Of a stretch of 64,000 nucleotides of DNA, positions 1 to 9,200 are shown piece after piece; within the stretch, counting starts at the first letter, position 1; every line of letters begins with the position of its first letter. This DNA comes from Kryptolebias marmoratus (Eukaryota > Chordata > Actinopteri > Cyprinodontiformes > Rivulidae), in NCBI RefSeq assembly GCF_001649575.2, contig NC_051451.1, positions 19,558,045 to 19,622,044 on the forward strand, given 5' to 3'. The translations under genes and the position numbers were made by a program. The notes below the pieces were generated by a model. It was not told the DNA's origin, made no database searches, and saw only the letters and a program-made list of their open reading frames with translations.

Positions 1-77
1 ACTTTGAAAAACCTGACCCCAAGGACACCCAGTTTAAAGAAATTAGAGGTGGTTTAAAACTTTTGCACAGTACTGTA
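1..77. mobile_element. Terminal fragment of a Tc1-like element (cut by window edge)
   Basis: The stretch ends in CTTTTGCACAGTACTGTA, which looks like the inverted-repeat terminus of a common fish Tc1-like family ending in a TA target site. It lies in the abcg5 intron after exon 9. Only one end is visible, so the class is inferred from memory of the motif. Confidence 0.4.
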
Positions 78-102
78 AGCCTGTGGTGTTGGTGGGACTC
101 AC

Positions 103-308
103 AGAGAGCGACAGCGTTGAGCATGCCTGTGTAGGGCGGAGCGGCCACGCACTGGTAGATGATGCCGATGCGGTCCTGCACGGCCCCCTTGGTGACGTCC
201 ATGTCCAAGTGCATGACGAAGAAGGCCACGAAGAAACCATAGATCAGGTTCTGGAACAGACGCATGAGGACCCCCATCCTGTTCCTGGAAAAGTTTCTGA
301 CTGTGCGC
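103..308 (-). CDS. abcg5: abcg5 exon 9 (first membrane segments)
   Basis: Encodes [20 protein letters not shown], the first membrane helix ([12 protein letters not shown]) and [13 protein letters not shown] to TGMLNAVAL. Acceptor GTTCAG|GCGCAC, donor CTCT|GTGAGT, phase 1. The remaining exons lie left of the window. Confidence 0.92.
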
Positions 309-3300
309 CTGAACACAAGGCACAAAAGGACACGATAAGCTGGAAAATGTTTGCTACTCTTGTGTTAAAGCAAGTCCTGACGACACAGAGAGAGGTGTTT
401 AAGTCAGATCGTCCTGAACGGCACCGACCTGAACAGAACTTCGAGCTTGGCAGCGCCGTTGGGTGAATCTTTGCTCTTAAAGGGGATTGCCGGCTTGTCT
501 GATATCTGCAGGCTCTGCTCCATTTTGTCCAGCATGTTCTGGTAGATGGCAGATCTCTGGTAGGATGAGGTGATCTCATGCATGCGGCTGAATGTGGCCG
601 CCTCCCTCTCGCTGCTGCGCGTGTCCACCGAGGTGAAGTCAACTGTTTTCACATCCCGCAAACAAGCCCGCTTTTTAGTTGTATTCTGTTACTGAGCAAA
701 ACGCGTGCTTAGATACAACTGAACGAGGACAGTACCATAGGTGTCGAAAGGGTTGCAGTACTCTGGGCATTCGTATCCACACTGGCTGAAGAAATCCACC
801 ATCTCCTCTGGTTGCCCACAGAATACCAGCTCTCCTCGACTCATTATTGCGATCCTGCTGAACACCTGGAAGTCCAAAGCACACATTCACCAATAACTTT
901 ATTCTACACTGTGCTGAAAAGATGTTCATTCTCCTTGAACTCTTCCACATGTTGTCACCTTGCCATCACAAACATCAAAGTATTTTATGTGTCAAACCAA
1001 CAGCTGCAAGTCTTTTGGGGGGGGGTTGTTTCTACCAGCTTTGCCAGTCTAGAGACAGAAACTTTTGCCCAATCTCCTTCACAGCTCAGCTGCATTGGAT
1101 GGAGAAAATTGTGAGCAGTTTTCTCCACAGATTCTCAGATGGATTTAGGTGTGGACTGTGACTGGGCCATTCTAACACGATAATATCTTTTCTTTCCGTC
1201 TCTGGCTGGATGTTTCGGGTCGATGTTCTGCTGGAAGGTGAACTTCCGCCCCAGTCTTAAGTCTTTTGTAGCCTCTAACAGGTTCTTATCCAGGGTTGTC
1301 CCATATTTAGCTCCATCCATCTTCCTATCACCTCTGACCAGCTCCCCAGTCCCCCCTGAAATAAAAACAACCCCACAACATGATGCTGCCACCACTATGT
1401 TTCACAGTGGGGATGTGTTCAGGGTGGTGGGCAGTGGTAGTTTTTCATTGTTTTCAGATGTTGGATTGAACAGTGAGATGTTCAAAGCTTGGGAGAATGT
1501 TTTATAGCCTAAACCTGCTTTCAGCTTCTCAACAGCATTATCCCTGACCTGTCTGGTGTGCTCCTTTGTCTTCATGATGCAGTTTAATCACTAATGTCTT
1601 CTGCACAGAACAGCTGTAGTTAAAACTGACACTAAATTACTCACAGCTGGTCTCTGTTTACAAACTAGGTGACTTCTAAAAGCAATTCAGGATTTTAGTT
1701 AGAGATATCAGAGTAAAATACTTTGAAGTTTGTTTTGTAATGTCACAAAATGTGGAAATGTTCTGTAGGCACTGTACCAATCGAATGAACAACAACATAA
1801 GTCACCCAAGGGTCAAAAAACACATTTGTCTGCAATACTTTCTCCAGCTGTTCTTGATTAGTAAAATACATCTTCCTAAATCAAAACTCTTATTCTGCTA
1901 AAGGTAATAACAACAGCTTCAGTGAACACATGCAAAAACCTGTTAAAATGGAAACTTTTCCTTCAAAGGAGAGTTTCTCTTGTTCTTTCTCCTGTTCATC
2001 CTCAAACCCACCCTGAAGAGCTCGGAGCGCGGCTGATGGATGGTTACTATGACGATACGGTTTCTCCGGGCCAGCTCCGCCAGCAGCACCACGATCTGAT
2101 TGGCCGTCATGCTGTCCAGGCCAGTGGTCGGCTCGTCCAATAGGATCACCCCTGCAACAACACCATCCCAGTGACCTCATGGCCGTCTCTGCGGGTTTGT
2201 GAAACACTGAGCACGAGTTTAAGGTTGGACGATAACTTTTCTTTTTTTCATCGAAGTTTCGAACTTCTACATTCTTATTAAGTGGCACAAGCGGGGCTCT
2301 CTGTGGGGCCGAAACTTGTGAAGATAAGTGAGTTCTCTCTCTTTTTTTTAGTTAATTACTCTAATTAGGACAATTAAAAGATTGCCTCTTTGCATTATAA
2401 AAGTGGAGTGGAATTAGTAGATGCCTTAATTGTGAGATTAATTCATTTCCTGGTTGATTGGAGAGGCAGCGAAAGGGAACTTCTCATTACTCTGTGTGAG
2501 TGTGTGTGTGTTCGTTGCCATTTAATCCTGAATGAGGACGAAGACCCTCCATCCTCCCTGGAGGACTATAAACCTGATAAACTCCACCTGGGAGGAGCGC
2601 ATACACACACCGAGGTTGGTCTCTGCTCATTCCCTTCATGGTGTGATAACCCGGTCCTTTAATACTCTTCTCCATCTCTCCCTCCGTCCCTTCCTCTGTC
2701 CTTTCCTTATTCCCATCCTACTTAGATACTTTTGTTTTCTTCCCGTGCGGACTTTGAAACTCTTGAGGTGAGACACAGGTCAAGTTGGAAACTTTCTTTT
2801 TGCCGGTCAGAAGTAAAGTTTTGTTTTTCCCCTGCAGTTTATATACGAAGCTCTATCAAAGTGCACAGATTTGAGTTTGTTTTCTTTTAGGAGTCGTACA
2901 TTTTGGTGGATTTTGGTGCAGATGAAAACTTCAGTTTTCATCACCTTGTTATGGTTTGAATTTGCAGATTTAGTTTTTTTTAATGTCAGCCCCTGTGATG
3001 TGTTTGTAAAACTGCTGTGAGTTTTCTCTGTAGAGGAAGAACTCACGCGGATCCTGAAGTAACTGGCTGGCGATGGAGACCCTCCTTCTCTCGCCTCCGG
3101 AGATTCCTGGGAAAATGCGGCCTCCGATAACACTGTGCGCCACATGACTCAGGCTCAGCTCAGCAATCACCGCTGACACCTAAACACGAGCCAGAGGTCA
3201 AAGGTTAGAAGGCAAGAGGCAGTAGAATGGTCGGTAGATGGAAATATTTATGCACTTTCTGCAATCCTAAGTCAGTAAATGCAGGATCAGGATGTTTTGT

Positions 3301-5807
3301 TTTATTCTGGATCAAAACAACAACTAAAAAAAAGAATAAACTCTCATAAATGTAGTTTTTTTTCCCTTTTAAAGGCAACAAACTGCCTAAAACCTCAGAG
3401 GTCCTGATGCACGCGTGAAAAAAAATCATAACCTAATAAACTTAACATTCCTAAATCATAACCGTGGCTGTTTCAATTTTATGTTCATTTCTTTAAACAG
3501 GCTGAGACCTTAAGAGATTTTTTTTTTTAATAGAGAAAGCAGTAAAAGCTCTAAAAAGTGACCTTTTTCTTGATGGCTTCTGCGGAGTGTTTCCTCAGGG
3601 CCAGCTGGGCTGTGTAGGTCAGAGTCTCCTCCACCGTCAAATAACTCAGCAAGTTATCACTCTGGAAAACAAAAGCAAGGACAAAACAAAGTATTTAAAA
3701 CAAAGAAAGAAGAAGAGCTGCAGTAAGGCAGACCAGTCCCAGCTAACTGAACCTGAAGGTAAATAAATCTAAAGTTGTAATAAAGTCCTCATTCTTACTT
3801 AGAGTGGCCATGTTAAGGTCTTTTACCTAATCTGAAATTAATTAACAAACATTTTATTCATCCTTAAATGGGAATTGTTCTCAGACTCTCTATGCTATAG
3901 TACTTCTTGTTTTTTTATTGTTGTTAAGGCACTGCACCTTTCACATTCACAACAAAAAGTGAATTAAAGAAAAAAGGACATGATGAAGATGGATTTATAA
4001 AAGAAATACAGTTTTGTTTTATTCCTGTGTGGATCAGTGCAATGTATCTTGTCACTCAATGGCATAAAATTAAAGGTTTTGGGTCATTTTTGTGCTGTTT
4101 TTGTAGCACATCCCTGCTCACTTGGCACACATCCTTTTAGGTTATTCAGGGGTGTGCTTCTTACTTCTATGTCCATGACTGTTGAGCAAATCGTCCTGTG
4201 ATACACACACGCCAAGCAGCTGAATCTGCTGCCTGCCTCTATTAACAATGGACGCCCCCTCCCAGTCCCACTCCTCCTCATTCTCTCATCCGAACGACTT
4301 TAATATCTGGAGCTCGTATCGCCTCCTCATCTATGGCTTAGCAGTGGAAGTTAATGACGAGGCTTAGAAAGCAGAGGGGTGTGTGTGTGTGTGTGCTATC
4401 AGCGAGAAGAGAGAGACGATTTCTAAAGAAGCAAAGCCAGTTTTCAAACCAGCGTTTTTAATTCAGGCTTTTGATACACATGAGCACCTCTCATTGAGAG
4501 ATTAGGTGTGTGAGGAGGCTATTGAGGGTCTTAAGTTAATTTCATAAAGAGGCCAGGGCAGCCTTTTTGGAGTTTCAGTAAATGGGTGTTTTTTTTTCTT
4601 TCTCTATATGATCTAATACGTTATGGAGGTTAGTTGTATGACTACCGTCTGCGTTTCTCCTTTTGTGTGCAAAAATTAAAAGCGAAATGCTCATTTATTT
4701 TGCCATTTTAAACAATATTTTTAGGCATTATGTTAAAGGTTTTTTTTTTTCCTCAGATAAACTCTTAGACTGGCAGTTTTGTGCAGCAGCTCCTTTTTTA
4801 TATAATTTGTTCCAGTGAAATTTAAAATGGGCCGAATCGACTTAAACTTCTGTGTTTATGTGGCACATTTGGGTGTTTGTGCGTCTTGCCTGCAGGACGT
4901 AGGAGAAACAGTCCTGATACTCTTCTCTCTTCAGTTTCCTGCCATTAATGAAGACCTCTCCCAGCAGCCTGCCATTGTTTCCAATCCTCCCTGAGATGGC
5001 ATCCAACAGCGTTGTCTTCCCCGAGCCTTCACAATGTAATGTGGATACACGCACAGAGTAAATGAGGTTTGCAGCGTAAAATAAAAGTGCTCATATCAGA
5101 CACTCGTATAAAGTTTCCTAGAGCTGTGCAATAAAATCTGTAATGTTTTTTCAGAGTTCACCCTGGCTCCTGAGTTTGTCTGTTTTTGTGTTTTAAATTG
5201 ACCACTTTGGAGCTCTTTCTAGATCTGTTCATAATAAAAAAAACATCACAAAATCTGTTCAAGTTGAACCTTTGCTTTTTGGAATGAGGTGAATACAAAC
5301 CTGAGTTGCCCAGGATGCCCATTATCTGCCCACTGTCTACGTGGAAGGAGACGTCGTTGAGGATCTGACGGGTCCATCGCTTCCTGAAGGAGGGCAGGTC
5401 CCACCAAGGTCCAACACGCTCACTAAGTCATCACACACACACAGCCAGTATTTTAAGAATAGTTTAATTTGATTATTTCCTATTGTAAATAAAGATCTGC
5501 AGGTCTTCCTGCTGCACACACATATTTATTTCTAAGGACAGTTAATTTGACTCAGACCAACCTGCATGTGTGCCTAATAACTAGCTGTACATCAACATAT
5601 TGTTGAATTTGGTTCTTTGTTTGCATGCAGCCTTTACCTGACAGTGTAGGAGATCTTTCGGACACTGAGACAGCAGGACGACTCTGTCCTCTCCTCTCCA
5701 CCTCTCCTCCACACGTCCCTCTTCGCCTCGGACACAAACTTGAAGGACTCTGTAACGTGCGGCCCGTTGTCCGGCTCCACCGCTTGCATTGCATAAAATC
5801 TGTTCAT
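103..5807 (-). CDS. abcg5: ABCG5 sterol half-transporter (5' nine exons; 3' end outside window)
   Basis: Coding exons in transcript order: 5638-5807, 5301-5422, 4890-5026, 3563-3661, 3047-3179, 2012-2151, 736-865, 429-642, 103-308. Together they give about 450 codons; human ABCG5 is 651 aa, so the last exons (most of the membrane domain) lie left of base 1. The order is: N-terminal tail, [12 protein letters not shown] motif, Walker A GNSGSGKT (about residues 95-102), signature ISGGER (about 202-207), Walker B ILLDEP (D226, E227), switch H259, then a linker and the first membrane helix with TGMLNAV. The protein pairs with ABCG8 to export plant sterols and cholesterol at the apical membrane of hepatocytes and enterocytes. 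It sits head-to-head with abcg8. The ATG at 5807 was chosen because its tail length is closest to human and -3 is a purine; ATGs at 5894 and 5789 are alternatives. Intron 3 uses a GC donor. Confidence 0.95.
429..642 (-). CDS. abcg5: abcg5 exon 8
   Basis: Encodes [18 protein letters not shown], the linker, and [18 protein letters not shown]. Acceptor AAACAG|TTGAC, donor TTCAG|GTCGGT, phase 2. The preceding intron is only 93 bp (643-735). Confidence 0.93.
736..865 (-). CDS. abcg5: abcg5 exon 7
   Basis: Encodes [17 protein letters not shown] and [15 protein letters not shown], the end of the ATPase domain typical of the ABCG family. Acceptor TTCCAG|GTGTTC, donor TATG|GTACTG, phase 1. Confidence 0.93.
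905..1776 (-). mobile_element. Decayed, internally deleted Tc1/mariner transposon
   Basis: Lies in abcg5 intron 6, antisense to the window strand. On the minus strand the piece at 1575-1440 reads [20 protein letters not shown] and [12 protein letters not shown], the N-terminal DNA-binding part of a Tc1 transposase. The piece at 1395-1150 reads [35 protein letters not shown] and DPKH, from the DDE catalytic part. The middle is missing and frames are broken, so it is inactive. The ends are flanked by TA (905-906 and 1775-1776) with weak inverted similarity, CACTGTGC against GGCACTG, as expected for TA target duplication. Confidence 0.8.
2012..2151 (-). CDS. abcg5: abcg5 exon 6 (Walker B, D-loop, H-switch)
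   Basis: Encodes [37 protein letters not shown] and ends at Arg before VFSRIAIM. Acceptor TTGCAG|GGGTG, donor TTCAGG|GTGGGT, phase 0. All catalytic motifs are intact. Confidence 0.94.
2152..3046 (-). other. abcg5 intron 5
   Basis: 895-bp intron. AT-rich with pyrimidine runs. The open frames at 2390-2771 and 2807-3145 lack family similarity and are judged non-coding. No regulatory element or repeat was recognised. Confidence 0.7.
3047..3179 (-). CDS. abcg5: abcg5 exon 5 (ABC signature)
   Basis: Encodes [20 protein letters not shown] and the signature [12 protein letters not shown] up to LLQDP. Acceptor TTTAG|GTGTC, donor CCGC|GTGAGT, phase 1. The signature reads SGGER, whereas human ABCG5 has STGER at this place. 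Confidence 0.94.
3563..3661 (-). CDS. abcg5: abcg5 exon 4
   Basis: 33 codons, [14 protein letters not shown] through EAIKKK, the helical part of the ATPase domain. Acceptor TTTTCCAG|AGTG and donor AAAAAG|GTCACT; phase 0 at both ends. It is too short and masked to show as a long open frame. Confidence 0.92.
3662..4889 (-). other. abcg5 intron 3 (GC-AG)
   Basis: 1228-bp intron starting with GC (CAG|GCAAGA) and ending TTTTCCAG. It contains a short (GT)n run at about 4379-4396 and otherwise nothing recognisable. Confidence 0.75.
4890..5026 (-). CDS. abcg5: abcg5 exon 3 (Walker A; GC donor)
   Basis: Starts GC TCG GGG AAG, completing Walker A (GSGKTTLLD), and runs to QDCFSYVLQ, the Q-loop. The acceptor is GTGAAG|GC. 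The phase-0 end is CTGCAG|GCAAGA, a GC rather than GT donor. The frame joins cleanly to [14 protein letters not shown] in exon 4, so the GC donor is required. Confidence 0.9.
5301..5422 (-). CDS. abcg5: abcg5 exon 2
   Basis: Encodes [13 protein letters not shown] and the first strands of the nucleotide-binding domain up to ILGNS, the first half of Walker A. Acceptor is CTTAG|TGAG and donor is TCAG|GTTTGT, ending in phase 1. The Walker A glycine is split across the junction. Confidence 0.93.
5638..5807 (-). CDS. abcg5: abcg5 exon 1
   Basis: Encodes the N-terminal tail from MNRFYAMQ to ISYTV, which aligns with the human SYSV segment. The donor is TCAG|GTAAAG, leaving phase 2 (AG), which joins to T at the next exon to give Ser. 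The reading frame stays open up to an ATG at 5894, so the exact start is uncertain. Confidence 0.8.
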
Positions 5808-5914
5808 GTCTCTTCGCCTCCGAGCGACAGCGGCGCACGAGTTTGTTTCTGCGCAGAGCGGCAGTGGAAGGTCAGTGGTGTCTCTCAGAACCATAAAAAC
5901 ACAGCGAACGTTGT

Positions 5915-5920
5915 GTTATC
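5915..5920 (-). promoter_or_regulatory. GATA-factor motif
   Basis: GTTATC on the plus strand reads GATAAC on the minus strand. It sits 4 bp from a DR1-like element in the divergent promoter. GATA factors act at the mammalian ABCG5/ABCG8 promoter; function here is inference. Confidence 0.3.
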
Positions 5921-5924
5921 TCAA

Positions 5925-5937
5925 AGAACTTTGATCT
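5925..5937 (-). promoter_or_regulatory. DR1-like nuclear receptor site (HNF4-type)
   Basis: The minus strand reads AGATCA-A-AGTTCT, two imperfect AGGTCA-type half-sites spaced by one base, the layout bound by HNF4A. Two or more mismatches to consensus keep confidence low. The location midway between the two starts is what makes it notable. Confidence 0.3.
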
Positions 5938-6207
5938 GGAGTTGTGTAAAGGCAAATGAAGGGAGAGAGGGGAAAAAAAGAGCCCATTCCAGTTCAGTGG
6001 ATTCACAGACTTGTCTTTCTGTCCTCGGTCCTCATATTGTGGACTGCCTCTAGAAAAGCCATGACTGGCAGGACGAAGAGGGTGAATCACTGACACGACA
6101 TGAACTTGGATGTCTTCGGGAAGAAGGCTTGTGAGCTGTCAGAGATCTTCAGCTGGACTGGAGTTTACCGCAGAACGGAGAACTAAACTTGCATCATCAT
6201 CTTCATC

Positions 6208-6252
6208 ATGGACCGAGAAACTGGATTCAGTCACAAAAACAGCTTTTCACAG
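6208..6252 (+). CDS. abcg8: abcg8 exon 1
   Basis: ATG in TCATCATGG context, then [15 protein letters not shown] and donor TCACAG|GTCAAC in phase 0, which joins [14 protein letters not shown] in exon 2. A rival first exon at 6110-6130 (MSSGRRL, donor GCTT|GTGAGC) also keeps phase 0. The chosen one has the better start context. Confidence 0.65.
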
Positions 6253-9200
6253 GTCAACTAAACATTTTCGTACCTTAACTTGCTGTTGGTTCATTCCTTT
6301 CCTTAATCATTTCCTTGGCTGTTTTCCGTCCTTTATTACTGGATTGTACTCGCTAAATTCAACAACCATGATTTAAAACCATAGTTTAGAAAAGCACAGC
6401 TCAGTTGCGTGCATTATCAACTAAAAATGTTTTCTGTTTAATTCGTCATTTCCAAAACCAATGCCTTAACCATGCTCTGGTAAAAATAGCAAAGTGGCTT
6501 ATATTGTGCAGAAATTTGCAATGATTGAGTTATTATTAAATGTTTATTATTAACCAGGCATTTTCTTCACTTTCACTTGGATATCTGTGCATTAATTGGG
6601 AATATTTAGGCATTACCTAACAGCAATAATAGTGTAAGTTTCCAACTCTGATCCCAAAAAAGCTCTTAAGCAACTCTTTCCATGTGCATGCCAATACAAA
6701 AAGAATTACATGCAAGGCTAAACATTGGATAGATTAGTTATAAATGGTTTTTGGCAGAATCTTTTCCCAGTTGGACATTCATTAACTCATATGTGCAAAG
6801 CCAGACAAGCTAACTAGCATTATCTAATTAATAATTCTGCATGATTTTCTATAATAAATCTGGAACTTTAATAAATAACGAGACCATACATTCTTTCTTG
6901 CAGACTTAACTGTTATAGTTTTAATTTTGTTTTTCTTAGAAATGAATACAATTATTGTGAATATTCAGCCTGAATGAAACTCACAGACTGGTCTTCTCAT
7001 CTTTAACAGCATCAAGACACAGAGTTGTTCTCGTCTGAAGAGGACAGCAGTCTGTACTTCACCTACAGCGGAGGGTGCAATGAGCTGGAAGTCAACAACC
7101 TGCATTACGAGGTGACTTTTAACTGCAGGTTTTACCTCTTTGTGAACCTCATGTTTTATGTGAGCTTGCCGTGTCGATGTGCGTGCTCCCGTAGGTGGAC
7201 ACGGCGGCTCAGATCCCCTGGTATGAGAGGCTGTCTGAGTTCAAACTGCCCTGGGAGATAAGAGGAAACAAGCAGATGGCCATCAACAACCTGAGTCTGA
7301 GAGTCCGCAGCGGACAGATGCTGGCACTCATCGGCAGCTCAGGTGATACATAAAGTTTAGTTGCTGCAGTTTCTAGGATTCTTTTGGGCTACTAGAACGG
7401 GATTTTGACTAGCTAGTGTGACTTTTTCTTCAATTATTGCCACTAGTTGGTATAAAGGTTTTCCTAATAAGAGTATTTGAGTATTTCTTAAAGTGGTAAC
7501 AAACTAATGATGCGATCATGGTACAGTACCACAACTTCACAGAACCACAGTAATTCATAGCCAAAATATCTCCACAAAACTTTGTAATTCCTGTAAAAAA
7601 CTGGAAAGAGAAAGTACTTTTACTGTTAAAATTTGCTGTATTAAACTGTAAAACTACAGTATACAGATATACACATAACACTTTGCATTTACAGTAATAT
7701 ACTATATAAACAAAATATGTTTTTTGTATTGGGAAAATTGATGTATTTAACCGTTAATTCACAGCAATGATGCACTAAGATGTTACACAAGTGCAATTTA
7801 TTATTATAAAGGATATTCAATAAATGTCCAACATGTTTTCCAGAAAGTTGTCTCTCTGTGCCTAAAGTGTCTTTATTATGGACTTGTCCTCTAGGTTGCG
7901 GTAAGACATCTTTGCTGGATATCATAACGTGCCGGGATGAAGGAGGCACAATGACTTCTGGTCAGGTGCTGATCAACGGGAAGCCCAACACCCCACAGCT
8001 GGTGAAGAAAAGCATCGCCCACGTCCGCCAGGATGACCGCCTTCTCCCCCACCTCACTGTCCGGGAGACGCTCAGCTTCGTTGCCCAGCTGAGGCTCCCC
8101 ACTTACTTCACCCAAGCTCAGAGGGACAAACGAGTGAGATCATCAGGAGCAATACGAGAATCCAGCGATTCCCACAGATGGGCCTCTTTCTGAAACGTTT
8201 CAAACCCGTGTCTGATGTGGTCCGTCACAGGTGGATGATGTTATTGCCGAACTGCGACTGCGACAGTGTGCACACACCAGGGTGGGAAACGACCACGTGA
8301 GGGGAGTTTCAGGAGGAGAGAGAAGAAGAGTCAGTATAGCTGTTCAGCTTCTCTGGAACCCTGGTGAGAAACATGAAAACATAAATCTGAAAACCCTGAG
8401 GTTCTCCATAGCCTTCATGCATATGAAACGTTAGTATGAAGTAATATGTTGTGTATTTGTATGCATTTATTCTTTTTCTTTACAGAGATTTTTTAAACAG
8501 TTCAGGAGATGTGGATCTTTACAGTTGAGCTAATAAACCCAAAATTAAATGGGTGCTTTAGCTACAGTGTATGCACAGTGGGGGAGGAGAAATGTGTTTT
8601 TTGAACATAGGTGCATCTAAACCTTCATAATATATAATCATTAGACTTAAATGATAAAATGGCCTTTTTAACTAGACTGAGGCAGAAAGTCCTGTCTGTT
8701 TGTTTCAACGTTTAGTGACCAGAGTTTTGTTTCTTGCAGGTATTTTAATCCTGGACGAGCCCACTTCAGGTTTGGACAGCTTCACTGCCCACAACCTGGT
8801 CATCACCCTGTCCCGCCTCGCTAAGGGGAACCGTTTGGTGCTGCTGTCGGTCCACCAGCCTCGATCGGACATCTTCCAGCTCTTCGACCTGGTCGTGCTG
8901 CTTTCCTCCGGTTCAGCCGTTTACTGCGGTGCAGCTCGAGACATGGTGCCTTACTTCACTGCTCTGGGGTACCCCTGCCCACGATACTGTAATCCCTCTG
9001 ACTTCTACGGTTAGTGCGGTTGTCCTAACACTACTTTTCATCACTTCACACTTATTATTGGCTTCTTGAGAACATTAGGGATTCGATTGGCTTCCGTAAG
9101 TGGCTTTATCACACTTCTGTACTGCTTGTCCAGTTGATCTGATCAGTATAGACCGGCGCAATCCAGAGCGAGAGGCAGAGAGTTTGGAGCAAGCCAGACT

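Larger units (their letters stand above)
5808..6207. promoter_or_regulatory. Putative bidirectional abcg5/abcg8 promoter
   Basis: Only about 400 bp separate the chosen start codons of the two divergent genes (about 314 bp if abcg5 starts at 5894). In mammals this pair is also divergent with a short shared promoter controlled by HNF4A, GATA factors and LRH-1. No convincing TATA box was seen. A GATA motif (5915-5920) and a DR1-like site (5925-5937) lie side by side near the middle. Transcription starts cannot be placed from sequence alone, so part of this interval is 5' UTR. Confidence 0.6.

Noticed and set aside
83..466. 127-codon plus-strand open frame
   Set aside because: Antisense shadow of abcg5 exons 8 and 9.
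4379..4396. Short GT run in abcg5 intron 3
   Set aside because: Too far from splice sites to be grouped with the lrpprc splice-adjacent tracts.
5625..6053. 142-codon plus-strand open frame over the divergent promoter
   Set aside because: Antisense to abcg5 exon 1; the minus-strand frame carries the conserved sequence.
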